From assembly GCF_000429965.1 (NCBI RefSeq), contig NZ_AUCW01000007.1:186001-250000 (forward strand): a stretch of DNA of 64,000 bases, in the 5' to 3' direction. This document shows, one piece after another, positions 16,797 through 25,574 of this stretch (position 1 is its first letter; every line of letters begins with the position of its first letter). Source of the DNA: Desulfogranum mediterraneum DSM 13871 (GTDB lineage: Bacteria; Desulfobacterota; Desulfobulbia; Desulfobulbales; Desulfobulbaceae). The notes beneath the pieces were generated by a model. That model was not told where the DNA came from. It did no database searches and saw nothing but the letters and a program-made list of their open reading frames with translations. A program made the translations under genes and the position numbers.

Positions 16797-17801
16797 ATGC
16801 AGCTGACCCTTGACGCCCCCCTGGACATGCACCTCCACCTCCGGGAGGGCGAGATGCTCACCCAGGTGGCTCCCCACAGCGCAGCCCACTTCAGCGGCGC
16901 GGTGATCATGCCTAACCTCAGGACCCCGGTGACCTCGCTCCAGGAGGTGCTGGACTATCAGGCAGCCATCCTCGAGGCCTGCGGGAGCGAAGCCTTCAGG
17001 CCCTACATGACCCTCTTCTTTCGTCAATACAGCCGGGCAGAGCTGCTCGCTGCCCGGGAGCATATCATCGGGATCAAACTCTACCCCGCAGGAATCACCA
17101 CCCAGAGTGAGGCCGGAGTCATGGACTTCCATGGCATCGACCAGACCCTGGCCCTGATGGAGGAGCTGGAGATTCCACTCCTGATCCACGGGGAAAGCAA
17201 CGGCTTTGTGATGGACCGTGAACAGGAGTTCATGGCCACCTATCAACGATTGGCCGAATCCTTCCCATCACTCTCCATTGTCATGGAGCACATCACCACG
17301 GCCGCGGCCCTCAGCGTGCTGGAACAGTACGAGAATGTCGCGGCCACCGTTACCCTCCATCATCTGATGCTCACCCTGGATGACGTCATCGGCGGTCTGA
17401 TGCAGCCCCACCTCTTCTGCAAACCCATCGCCAAGACGCCCCGCGACCGAGAGGCCCTGCGGCAGGCCGTGTTCAGCGGACACCCCAGGCTGATGTTCGG
17501 CTCAGACTCCGCCCCCCACCCCAGGCATGCCAAGGAGTGCTGCGGCTGTGCTGCCGGAATCTTTTCCGCGCCTGTGGCCCTGCCCATGCTGGTCCAGCTC
17601 TTTGCCGCAGCCGACTGCCTGGAGCAGCTGCCCGCCTTTGTCTCCACCAATGCCCGCCGCTTCTACCGGCTGGAACCTGTCCCCAGGACCGTCCGCTTCC
17701 ATGATCAGCCCTGGCAGGTGCCCGAGCACTACGGCACTGTCCGCCCCTTCCTGGCCGGTGAGACCCTGGAGTGGTCGCTGACCGACCACCGCAACAGCTG
17801 A
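16797..17801 (+). CDS. pyrC: Dihydroorotase, E. coli PyrC type
   Basis: The 334-residue product is close to the usual ~345 for this class. It has the metal-binding DMHLHLREG (residues ~10-18), the substrate-binding NLRTP, GIKLYPAGIT with the lysine that is carboxylated in this family, and GSDSAPHP near the C-terminus with the catalytic aspartate. It closes carbamoyl-aspartate to dihydroorotate in pyrimidine synthesis. It lies 24 bases after lpd with no terminator between, so it appears to be the last gene of the pdh operon, an unusual partner. Confidence 0.94.
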   Translation: MQLTLDAPLDMHLHLREGEMLTQVAPHSAAHFSGAVIMPNLRTPVTSLQEVLDYQAAILEACGSEAFRPYMTLFFRQYSRAELLAAREHIIGIKLYPAGITTQSEAGVMDFHGIDQTLALMEELEIPLLIHGESNGFVMDREQEFMATYQRLAESFPSLSIVMEHITTAAALSVLEQYENVAATVTLHHLMLTLDDVIGGLMQPHLFCKPIAKTPRDREALRQAVFSGHPRLMFGSDSAPHPRHAKECCGCAAGIFSAPVALPMLVQLFAAADCLEQLPAFVSTNARRFYRLEPVPRTVRFHDQPWQVPEHYGTVRPFLAGETLEWSLTDHRNS

Positions 17802-17839
17802 GCCCCGGAAGGGAGAGCAGGGCTCCCTCCCCGGCTCAG
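17798..17839. terminator. Long hairpin at the end of the pdh-pyrC operon
   Basis: CTGAGCC (17798-17804) pairs with GGCTCAG (17833-17839), with further pairing inside (CCGG/CCGG and GGGAG/CTCCC). It begins on the pyrC stop codon and lacks a T-run, so it may stabilise the 3' end or act as a weak, two-way terminator. Confidence 0.5.
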
Positions 17840-17991
17840 CAGCGCCAGCTTGCCGGGGCCAGGATCATCAGGCTGCCGCCCAGAGGGGTGAGGGAAGCGG
17901 GATCCCTGAGGCCAAAGGCCAGCAGGTAGAGGGATGCACTGCAGTGGAAAAGAACACCCTCATTGTCCCTTGCTGCTCTGCCTCGGCCAGC
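17836..17991 (-). pseudogene. Remnant of a DUF423 (YgdD-like) membrane protein, C-terminal end only
   Basis: Read on the minus strand from 17991 to the stop at 17836, about 52 codons resemble the last third of DUF423 proteins: VLF..SASLYLLAFGLRD followed by SLTPLGGSLMILA, matching the family pattern VLFSGSLY-LA-...-TP-GG. There is no start codon, no SD, and nothing upstream in any minus-strand frame to supply the missing helices. I read it as a truncated, decayed gene. The match is from memory of the family and was not tested by alignment. Confidence 0.5.
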
Positions 17992-18500
17992 GGCTGGAGT
18001 CATAAACCAAACTGATCTTTCTTATCAACACTTTAGTACACCGTCGCTGCCACAGACTCTGCCGATCCCGGGAATCACCTCCCAGCGACAATGCCTCATA
18101 TTCCTAAAAGGGGACCATCCCGTCAAGACACTAATTTACTTAATATTTTCATAACAAAAAATGATAGCTCCCGTTTTCCGGAGAGAAGCGTCAGTTGGCA
18201 GTCCGGCCCCCCGGCAGGCAGTGGCTGTTCCTGTTCAGCTACAGGCAGAAGGAGAAACCAGTGGAGGCCCTTGACACCCCTAAAACAGAAATGGTAGGTA
18301 GAGATGTTTTAGATCTGATCGGCTACTCCCGGCTCCTCAGCAACTCACCCTGTTGCGTTTTTGCAAGGAGATAGGGTGTACCTGCCACAACCAGTTCTGT
18401 CACAAGGTTAGCACCATTCCAGGGTCGGCCTCAGCTCGCTATCTCAGCGGTGCCTCCCCGGGCTGGCTGCTTTACAGCTACTACGGTTAGGAGATTTTAC
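17992..18500. other. Intergenic region with a structured leader before nhaB
   Basis: No gene is evident. An AT-rich patch lies at 18125-18170, and TTGACA stands at 18271-18276 without a good -10. At 18340-18378 two mutually exclusive hairpins can form: GCAAC/GTTGC (18340-18344 with 18352-18356) followed by GTTTTTG, or CACCCT/AGGGTG (18346-18351 with 18373-18378) enclosing TTGC/GCAA (18353-18356 with 18363-18366). TAGGAG (18488-18493) is the nhaB SD. The arrangement resembles an attenuator or riboswitch expression platform, but I recognise no known class. Confidence 0.4.
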
Positions 18501-20123
18501 ATGCCCAAATCAATGCCCCAGGCGTTTGTCCGTAACTTTCTCGGCAACGCCCCCACCTGGTACAAGTTTGCCATCTTGCTCTTCTTGGTGATAAACCCCA
18601 TCGTCCTCTACACCTCGGGTCCCTTCATTGCCGGCTGGGTCCTGATCGGAGAGTTCATCTTCACCCTGGCCATGGCCCTCAAGTGCTACCCCCTGCCCGC
18701 AGGCGGCCTCCTGGCCATAGAGGCGGTCTTCATCGGTCTGACCCACCCGGAGACTGTCTACCACGAGGCCCTCAACAACTTCGAGGTGATCCTGCTCCTG
18801 ATCTTCATGGTGGCCGGTATCTACTTCATGAAGGACTTTCTCCAGTTTACCTTCACCCGTATCCTGGTCAGAGTCCAGTCCAAGGTAATCATCTCCCTGC
18901 TGTTCTGCTTTGCCGGCGCCTTCCTCAGCGCCTTCCTGGACGCCCTGACCGTTACCGCGGTCATCATTGCCGTGGCCTACGGCTTCTACAACATCTACCA
19001 CCGCTACGTCTCGGGCAAGGACCCCCATACCTCCCATGATCTGACCAGCGACCTGGCGGTCAAAGAGACCGAGCGTGAGGAGCTCAAGCAGTTCCGGGCC
19101 TTTCTCCGCAACCTGATGATGCACGGTGCCGTGGGAACCGCCCTGGGCGGGGTCTGCACCCTGGTGGGTGAGCCCCAGAACCTGCTGATTGCCGGTGAGA
19201 TGGGTTGGCACTTCCTGCCCTTTTTCCTCAAGATGGCCCCGGTTTCCATGCCGGTGTTCGTGGTGGGCATGCTGACCTGCTACGGCCTGGAAAAGAAGCA
19301 CTGGTTTGGCTACGGCATCGAGATGCCCGGCAACATCCGCTCCCACCTGCTGGAAACCGAGATCAAGCTGGAAGCCAAGCGGGGACGTCAGGGGCGGGCC
19401 AAACTGATCATCCAGGCCCTGACCGGCATCTGGCTGATCGTGGCCCTGGCCATGCACCTGGGCGCGGTGGGTATCATCGGCCTCTCCGTCATCGTTATTT
19501 TGACCTCGCTCAACGGCGTGATCGAAGAACACCAACTTGGTAAGGCCTTTGAAGAGGCCCTGCCCTTTACCGCCCTGCTGGTGGTCTTCTTTGCCATCGT
19601 GGCCGTGATCCACGACCAGCACCTCTTTACCCCGGTCATCGACTATGTACTCAGCATGAAGGGACAGGCCCAGCTGGCTGCCTACTATGTTGCCAACGGG
19701 GTCCTCTCCATGATCTCAGACAACGTCTTTGTGGCCACGGTCTACATCTCGGAGACCAAGAGCCACTTTGTCCAGATGCTGGGCGGCCTGCCTGACCTCA
19801 CCATCAGCGGTGCCGAGTTGATGGACAAGCTCACCGATCCGCACACCGCCCGCAGCGAAGTGCTCGCCACCCTGCCTCCGGCAACGGCAGAACAGGCCGG
19901 TACCCTGATGCACCAGTTCGACAGACTGGCCGTGGCCATCAACACCGGGACCAATATCCCCAGTGTGGCCACCCCCAACGGCCAGGCCGCCTTCCTGTTC
20001 CTGCTCACCTCGGCCCTGGCCCCGGTGATCAGGCTCTCCTACGGTCGGATGGTCTTCCTGGCCCTGCCCTACACCATCACCATGTCCCTGACCGGCCTGG
20101 CTGCGACCTACCTCTTCCTCTAG
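18501..20123 (+). CDS. nhaB: Na+/H+ antiporter NhaB
   Basis: The 540-residue product follows the E. coli NhaB pattern from the first residues ([12 protein letters not shown], then [18 protein letters not shown] and [14 protein letters not shown]) and has about 12 membrane helices. It exchanges cytoplasmic sodium for protons at the inner membrane. The start is ATG 18501, seven bases after TAGGAG; an in-frame ATG at 18450 has no SD. It is a single-gene transcript bounded by a structured leader and the terminator at 20148-20190. A sodium extruder fits a marine or saline lifestyle and a sodium-coupled TRAP system (inference). Confidence 0.95.
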   Translation: MPKSMPQAFVRNFLGNAPTWYKFAILLFLVINPIVLYTSGPFIAGWVLIGEFIFTLAMALKCYPLPAGGLLAIEAVFIGLTHPETVYHEALNNFEVILLLIFMVAGIYFMKDFLQFTFTRILVRVQSKVIISLLFCFAGAFLSAFLDALTVTAVIIAVAYGFYNIYHRYVSGKDPHTSHDLTSDLAVKETEREELKQFRAFLRNLMMHGAVGTALGGVCTLVGEPQNLLIAGEMGWHFLPFFLKMAPVSMPVFVVGMLTCYGLEKKHWFGYGIEMPGNIRSHLLETEIKLEAKRGRQGRAKLIIQALTGIWLIVALAMHLGAVGIIGLSVIVILTSLNGVIEEHQLGKAFEEALPFTALLVVFFAIVAVIHDQHLFTPVIDYVLSMKGQAQLAAYYVANGVLSMISDNVFVATVYISETKSHFVQMLGGLPDLTISGAELMDKLTDPHTARSEVLATLPPATAEQAGTLMHQFDRLAVAINTGTNIPSVATPNGQAAFLFLLTSALAPVIRLSYGRMVFLALPYTITMSLTGLAATYLFL

Positions 20124-20147
20124 CCACCCGGCCCGCCCCTGCCATCC

Positions 20148-20190
20148 ACCGGGAGTATCATTGCCTCAGCTGATACTCCCGGTCTCTTTT
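20148..20190 (+). terminator. Intrinsic terminator after nhaB
   Basis: ACCGGGAGTATCA (20148-20160) pairs perfectly with TGATACTCCCGGT (20171-20183), a 13-bp stem with a 10-base loop, followed by CTCTTTT. It is oriented for nhaB and also separates it from the convergent korB. Confidence 0.85.
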
Positions 20191-20275
20191 CCCCTCCCCT
20201 TTTCCTGCTCAGAAAGCACCCGCACACCCCTCGTTCCTGCCGCCCCCTGTGGGCAACACCCTCCGGGCCGCACGC

Positions 20276-21328
20276 TCAGCGCAGCTCTTCGTTGATCTCC
20301 TTCAGGGCTGCACTGCCGGGACAGAGCTCCGCCTGCTCCAGGCTGTTCAAGGGCCGTTCGCTGGTGTTGAGGATGGTATGGGTGTCTTCACTTTCCGGAT
20401 CCACATAGAGCACCCCGGTGAGGATCAGCCCCTCTTCCTTATGCTCCTCCAGGGCATCCACGGCCTGGCGCCGATCGGTCACCGCCACCTCGGGATCCTT
20501 CTTGTGGAGATAGATCACCGAGTGGTCATGGAGGGTGACCGCCTCGGTGGACCCATTTTCATAGTCCGTGGTAATCTCCTGGCGAAAGGGGACAAAGTCA
20601 AAGGTGCTGGTGGCCTCGCTATGTTCCCGCACCCAGTGGTAACTCTTGGTGGAGGTGGGGGTATTGTTGAAGGTCACGCAGGGCGAGATCACGTCGATAA
20701 AGGCCATGCCGATGTGGGACATGGCCGCCTTGAGCAGGGGCACCAGCTGCTGTTTATCCCCGGAAAAACTGCGCCCCACAAATCCGGCCCCCAGCTGGAT
20801 GGCGATCTCGCAGAGATCGATGGACTCCAGCAGGTTGGGCTCTCCCTTCTTACCCACCGAACCCTTGTCCGCGGTGGCCGAGTACTGCCCCTTGGTCAGA
20901 CCGTAACAGCCGTTGTTCATCACGATATAGACCATGTTCAGGTTACGGCGGACGGCATGGACAAACTGGCCCATGCCGATGGAGGCGGTGTCCCCGTCCC
21001 CGGAGATCCCCAGGTAGAGCAGCTCCCGGTTGGCCATGTTGGCCCCGGTGACGATGGAGGGCATCCGGCCGTGCACCGAGTTGAAACCATGGGCCGCGCT
21101 GAGCAGATAGGCAGGACTCTTGGAGGAACAGCCGATCCCGGAGAGCTTGACGATCCTGTGGGGTTCCAGGGAGAGTTCGTAGCAGGCCTGGATGATGGCG
21201 CCGTTGATGGAGTCATGGCCGCAACCGGCGCAGAGGGTGGAGATGCCGCCCTCATAGTCCCTGAGGTAGTAGCCCGCCTGGTTGGCCGGCAGCTGGGGAT
21301 GACGAAAACTGGGTCGAAAAAAGGTCAT
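20276..21328 (-). CDS. korB: 2-oxoacid:ferredoxin oxidoreductase, beta subunit
   Basis: The 350-residue product is the TPP-binding beta subunit: CAGCGH near residues 33-38, GIGCSSK, the TPP motif GDGDTASIGMG and NNGCYGLTKGQ. It catalyses CoA-dependent decarboxylation of a 2-oxoacid with ferredoxin, together with the alpha/gamma subunit encoded just upstream. Its ATG overlaps the stop of that gene by four bases (ATGA), so translation is coupled. The substrate is uncertain: the layout resembles KorAB (2-oxoglutarate), but pyruvate or branched 2-oxoacids cannot be excluded. It is the last gene of the operon. Confidence 0.88.
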   Translation of the reverse strand: MTFFRPSFRHPQLPANQAGYYLRDYEGGISTLCAGCGHDSINGAIIQACYELSLEPHRIVKLSGIGCSSKSPAYLLSAAHGFNSVHGRMPSIVTGANMANRELLYLGISGDGDTASIGMGQFVHAVRRNLNMVYIVMNNGCYGLTKGQYSATADKGSVGKKGEPNLLESIDLCEIAIQLGAGFVGRSFSGDKQQLVPLLKAAMSHIGMAFIDVISPCVTFNNTPTSTKSYHWVREHSEATSTFDFVPFRQEITTDYENGSTEAVTLHDHSVIYLHKKDPEVAVTDRRQAVDALEEHKEEGLILTGVLYVDPESEDTHTILNTSERPLNSLEQAELCPGSAALKEINEELR

Positions 21329-23178
21329 GCTGCACCTCCCTGCGTGACTGTGGTTGTGGTGGATTGTCCGGACGCCAGCAGAGTGCGCAGTTGCTCGACC
21401 AGCGCCCTGGCCGCGATGGGCAGGCCGTCATAGCTGGTCACAGGGGTCAACTGCTCAGGCGCGAGCCCGCACTCCACCAGGAGCAGGGTACGCAGCTGAC
21501 TGTCGCGGTTCTGCTCCACCACCAGCACCTCTTCATGGCCCTGGATGAAGTCGACCACCGCCTGCTGAAAGGGAAAGGCCTTGATCACCAGGACATCGAT
21601 GGCAAGCCCCTCCCGGGCCAGGGTCTCCACCGCCTCCTGGGCGCTGAAGATGGTGGTGCCGTAGCAGACCAGCCCGATGGCGGCCTTCTCCTCGGCGGGC
21701 CGCTCCTCGGGCAGGGGGAGCAGTCCCTTGGCAGTCTCCCACTTCTGCACCAGCCGCTCCATGTTCTGAAGATAGGTGTCACTCTCCTCCGAGTACTTGG
21801 AGTACTCGTCATGGGAGGTGCCCCGGGTGAAGTAGGCCCCCTTGCTGGGATGGGTGCCGGGAAAGGTGCGGTAGCCGACCCCGTCGCCGTCCACATCCCG
21901 GTAGCGGCCCCACTGCTCTTCCAGGGCCTCCAGCTGATCATGGTCCAGGACCTTGCCCCGATCATAGCGACCGTCATCATCCCAGTTCAGGGGCGGGCTC
22001 AGCTGATCGTTCATCCCCAGATCCAGGTCACTCATCACGATCACCGGGGCCTGCAGCCGCTCGGCCAGGTCAAAGGCCCGGGCGGTCATGGTGAAACACT
22101 CCGCCGGGGTGGAGGGAAAGAGCAGCAGGTGCTTGGTATCACCATGGGAGGCGTAGCCGCAGGCCAGGATATCGCCCTGCTGGGTCCTGGTGGGCATGCC
22201 GGTGGAGGGACCGGCGCGCTGGACATTGACCAGCACCACCGGGATCTCGGCAAAGTAGGCCAGGCCCAGAAATTCGCTCATCAGGGAGATGCCCGGGCCG
22301 CTGGTGGCGGTAAAGGCCCGGGCCCCGTTCCAGGCCGCACCGATGACGATCCCCAGGGCGGCCAGTTCATCCTCGGCCTGGACAATGGCGGCCATCAGCC
22401 GACCTCCCCCCTCTTCCCGACGGAAACGCTCGGCATAGCGGCCGAAGTGCTCGATCACCGAGGTGGAGGGGGTGATGGGGTACCAGCCCACCACGGTGGC
22501 CCCGCCGTAGATGGCTCCCAGGGCGGTGGCCGCGTTGCCGTCCATCAGGATCTGATCGCCGATCAGGTCGTCCCGGCGACGGGTGGTCAACAGGCATCGC
22601 CCCTGATGATGGCGGCGGGCATGGTCGTAGCCCAGCTCCAGGGCCTTGAGGTTGGGCGGGATGAGCTGGGATTTCTTGCGGTACTGGAGCTCCACCGCTG
22701 CGGTGAGCACCTCAAGCTCCATATCCAACAGGTAGGCCAGCCCCCCGACATAGATGATGTTCTTCAGCAACCCCCGCATCCTGGGATTGTCAAAGGCCTC
22801 GTTGCAGAGGTTGGTCAGGGGCAGGCCGATCAGGACCAGGTCCTGCCGCTCATACTCCTCGGGCAGCTGCCTGGAGGAGTCATAGACAAAGTAGCCGCCC
22901 GGCTGGAGTTCGGCATAGTCCCGGTGCATGGTCTGGCCGTTCATGGCCACCACCATGTCCACCCCGCCGCGGCGCCCCAGGTAGCCCTGTTCACTGATCC
23001 GCACCTCGTACCAGGTGGGCAGGCCCTGGATATTGGAGGGGAAAATATTTTTCGGACTCACCGGCAAGCCCAGACGAAAGACGGCCCGGGCAAAGAGGTT
23101 GTTGGCACTGGCCGAGCCGGAGCCATTCACGTTGGCAAAACGAATCACAAGGTCATTGCAGCTCTGGATCGGCTTCAT
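21325..23178 (-). CDS. korA: 2-oxoacid:ferredoxin oxidoreductase, fused gamma-alpha subunit
   Basis: The 617-residue product has an N-terminal gamma domain (residues ~1-195; GSGSASANNLFARA, then GGVDMVVAMN) and a C-terminal alpha domain starting near residue 205 (GYPITPST-type segment GWYPITPSTSVIEH, then TATSGPGISLMSEF and RAGPSTGMPTRTQQGD). The gamma-alpha fusion order is the one typical of the KorA family. It overlaps the genes on both sides by four bases. It acts in the cytoplasm, passing electrons to ferredoxin or to the associated FAD/Fe-S subunit. Substrate as for korB. Confidence 0.88.
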   Translation of the reverse strand: MKPIQSCNDLVIRFANVNGSGSASANNLFARAVFRLGLPVSPKNIFPSNIQGLPTWYEVRISEQGYLGRRGGVDMVVAMNGQTMHRDYAELQPGGYFVYDSSRQLPEEYERQDLVLIGLPLTNLCNEAFDNPRMRGLLKNIIYVGGLAYLLDMELEVLTAAVELQYRKKSQLIPPNLKALELGYDHARRHHQGRCLLTTRRRDDLIGDQILMDGNAATALGAIYGGATVVGWYPITPSTSVIEHFGRYAERFRREEGGGRLMAAIVQAEDELAALGIVIGAAWNGARAFTATSGPGISLMSEFLGLAYFAEIPVVLVNVQRAGPSTGMPTRTQQGDILACGYASHGDTKHLLLFPSTPAECFTMTARAFDLAERLQAPVIVMSDLDLGMNDQLSPPLNWDDDGRYDRGKVLDHDQLEALEEQWGRYRDVDGDGVGYRTFPGTHPSKGAYFTRGTSHDEYSKYSEESDTYLQNMERLVQKWETAKGLLPLPEERPAEEKAAIGLVCYGTTIFSAQEAVETLAREGLAIDVLVIKAFPFQQAVVDFIQGHEEVLVVEQNRDSQLRTLLLVECGLAPEQLTPVTSYDGLPIAARALVEQLRTLLASGQSTTTTVTQGGAA

Positions 23179-24956
23179 TTTTCCCCCGCCTGTGGTGATT
23201 GATAGCTGAATTTCTGCATCTCCCAGGCCGAGGTGGGACAGCGCTCGGCACAGATACCGCAGTGGAGACAGAGGTTCTCATCCTTGACCATGACCCTGCC
23301 GGTGGGCAACTCGGCCGAGACGTAGAGGGCCTGACTCAGTTCCCGGGCCGGGGCCAGCAGTCGCCTGCGGAGATCCTCTTCCGTACCGTTGGCGGTAAAA
23401 TTGATGCAGCGCTCGGGACAGGCATCCACGCAGGCGTCACACTCGATGCACTCCTCCACCCGAAACACGGTCTGGATATCACAGTTGAGACAACGCAGGG
23501 CCTCGGTATGACCCAGCCTCCGGTCAAAGCCCAGTTCCACCTCCATGAGCCGGTCCCTGAGGGTCTTGGTCCTGTCGGCCGTGGGTACGGCCTGGCGGAG
23601 GTCATCGGCAATCTGGTTATGGTAGAGCCAGTCATGGACCCCCATCTTCTGGCTGAGCAGGGAGACCTTGGGACCGGGACGCTCGGTGAGAGGGCGGCCC
23701 GAGCAGAAGAGATCGATGGAGATGGCCGCCCCATGGCCATGGGCCACGGCGGTGATGATATTTCGGGGACCAAAGGCGGCATCACCGCCAAAGAAGACCC
23801 GCTCCAGGCTGGATTGAAAGGTCCCCTCCCCCAGCACGGGGAGGCCCCACTGATCAAACTCGATACCGAGATCCTCCTCGATCCAGGGAAAGGCATTGAG
23901 CTGGCCCACGGCCAGAATCACCTCATCACACTCCATCAAGACCAGGGGCTCGCCGCTGGGCACCAGAGTGCGTTTGCCCTGGTCATCGTAACGGGGTTCC
24001 ACCTTCTCAAAACGCATCCCCTTGAGTTGGCCCTGCTCGACCACAAACTCCACAGGCAGATGGTTCTCGTAAAAGGGGATGTCCTCCTCCCGGGCATCCT
24101 CGATCTCCCAGGGCGAGGCCTTCATCTCGGCCAGGGGACTGCGCACCACCACCCGGACATCCTCGCCGCCCAGACGACGGGCAGTACGGCAGCAGTCCAT
24201 GGCGGTATTGCCGCCGCCCAGGACCAGCACCTTCCTGCCGATGGAACGGACATGGCCGAAGACCACCCCTGCCAGCCAGTCGATGCCGATATGAATCCCG
24301 GCCGCACCCTCCCGGCGGCCGGGCAGATCAGGCAGGTCCCGCCCCCGGGGGGCACCGGTACCGACGAAGAGGGCATCATAGTCCCTGGCCAGTAAGGATC
24401 TCATGCTGGAGATGTAGTGATTAAAAAAGGTCCGTACCCCCATGTCCAGGATGTAGCCCACCTCCTGATTGAGCACCTTTTCAGGCAGGCGAAAGGAGGG
24501 CACCTGGGTGCGCATGAAGCCGCCGCCGGCGGACTGGTCATCGTAGAGGTCCACCGTATAGCCCAAGGGGAGGAGATCACGGGCCACGGTCAGGGATGCC
24601 GGACCGGCACCGATCAGGGCGACCTTTTTTCCATTCTTCTCTTCAGGGATCTTGGGAAAGCGTGACTCGATGCCCGCTTCCCGGTTGTCCGCCGCCACCC
24701 GCTTCAGCCGACAGATGGCCACCGCCTCCCGCTCGACCCGGCCCCGTCTGCAGGCCGGTTCACAGGGGCGGTCACAGACCCGGCCGAGGATACCGGGGAA
24801 GACGTTGGAAATCCAGTTGATCATATAGGCGTCATCGTAGCGCTTCTCACTGATCAAGCGGATATATTCAGGAACCGGCGTATGGGAGGGACAGGCATAC
24901 TGACAGTCTATAACTCTATGAAAATATTCAGGATTGTTAATATCTGTTGGTTTCAA
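23175..24956 (-). CDS. GltD-like FAD oxidoreductase with two C-terminal [4Fe-4S] ferredoxin domains, KOR partner subunit
   Basis: The 593-residue product begins with a glutamate-synthase-small-subunit type Fe-S region (CQYACPSHTPVPEYI, CDRPCEPAC), then an FAD Rossmann motif (ALIGAGPASLTVA), an NAD(P) Rossmann motif (VLVLGGGNTAMDCC), and two ferredoxin motifs at the C-terminus (CIECDACVDACP and CLHCGICAERCP). It could connect NAD(P)H with the ferredoxin-dependent oxidoreductase encoded downstream. The start is TTG 24956: AGGAG lies exactly seven bases upstream and conserved sequence begins there. The frame stays open for 324 more bases upstream, but that part has no family-like sequence. Confidence 0.85.
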   Translation of the reverse strand: MKPTDINNPEYFHRVIDCQYACPSHTPVPEYIRLISEKRYDDAYMINWISNVFPGILGRVCDRPCEPACRRGRVEREAVAICRLKRVAADNREAGIESRFPKIPEEKNGKKVALIGAGPASLTVARDLLPLGYTVDLYDDQSAGGGFMRTQVPSFRLPEKVLNQEVGYILDMGVRTFFNHYISSMRSLLARDYDALFVGTGAPRGRDLPDLPGRREGAAGIHIGIDWLAGVVFGHVRSIGRKVLVLGGGNTAMDCCRTARRLGGEDVRVVVRSPLAEMKASPWEIEDAREEDIPFYENHLPVEFVVEQGQLKGMRFEKVEPRYDDQGKRTLVPSGEPLVLMECDEVILAVGQLNAFPWIEEDLGIEFDQWGLPVLGEGTFQSSLERVFFGGDAAFGPRNIITAVAHGHGAAISIDLFCSGRPLTERPGPKVSLLSQKMGVHDWLYHNQIADDLRQAVPTADRTKTLRDRLMEVELGFDRRLGHTEALRCLNCDIQTVFRVEECIECDACVDACPERCINFTANGTEEDLRRRLLAPARELSQALYVSAELPTGRVMVKDENLCLHCGICAERCPTSAWEMQKFSYQSPQAGEK

Positions 24957-25574
24957 AAGCGTACTCCTGTGCAGAGCATGGGGTTGATTGCAGTAGGGCT
25001 TGCGGCGGCCGAGCAGCTCTCGGCCCGCCGGGTACCGCGGAAAGCGGCGACACCCGGCTGCCATCCCAGGGCCACCCTTGGGGCAGGATGGATATCGTTG
25101 GAGCTCGCTCAGACCACCCTTCGAGATCACAGCAGAGAGCAGCCCCTCAAGGTGCCGCTCTCTGGTCGGCAAGACAACAGGAATTCTTATCATTACCTCT
25201 CTAACTATATAAAGACTCATCGCATAAAATAAAGTCTTTTCTACCTCTGGAGAGGAAAGAACGGCCCAAAGGCGAGGCACCCGGGTCCGGGCAATACACG
25301 CTTCAGCCCAGACCGAGCTCAGAGAGCGCCTGGAGGAGCGTCTGGCGACCGGATCCTGCTCAGCATCCCCAGCCAGCCTCTTCTCCCGCCTTCCGCAAGG
25401 CTGTTCATAAGCCGCTATCTATGCTACACTTGGCTCTTGCCTCTTACCTCTAGGCTCCTGATCACCCTCAGCCAGCCTTTTTTGAATACCAGGTCCCCTG
25501 GTCGGCCGGCCCGAGCGGCCCCCTGACCGACTGCAACCTCCATCTCAACCCAAGCCCCCTGCAAAGGATTTGCC
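24957..25574. other. Divergent intergenic region; structured leader of the KOR operon
   Basis: No credible gene was found in these 618 bases. Read on the minus strand, the ~250-base leader can form strong stems: GGCCGAG/CTCGGCC (25007-25013 with 25019-25025) extended by GGC/GCC, and AGAGAGC/GCTCTCT-type pairing farther upstream (about 25136-25165). AAAGACT (25211-25217) and AGTCTTT (25233-25239) form an inverted repeat in an AT-rich stretch that probably holds the minus-strand promoter. The right half (25280-25560) shows only a CCAGG/CCTGG hairpin and the SD of the peptidase gene (AAGGA, 25564-25568). Confidence 0.45.

Noticed and set aside
17963-18154. Plus-strand frame between pyrC and nhaB
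   Set aside because: No SD or similarity; composition differs from neighbouring genes and it overlaps the DUF423 remnant on the other strand.
20249-23202. Long plus-strand open frames (394 and 612 codons) opposite korB and korA
   Set aside because: They mirror the true minus-strand genes; the composition is Gly/His/Val-rich shadow sequence with no recognisable motifs or SD.
25180-25198. Fur-box-like sequence in the KOR leader (GGTAATGATAAGAATTCC on the minus strand)
   Set aside because: It resembles the Fur consensus in its left part only; the right half does not fit, and iron control of this operon is not otherwise supported.
24957-25280. 108-codon N-terminal extension of the KOR flavoprotein
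   Set aside because: No similarity to the family; the TTG at 24956 with AGGAG seven bases ahead fits better.
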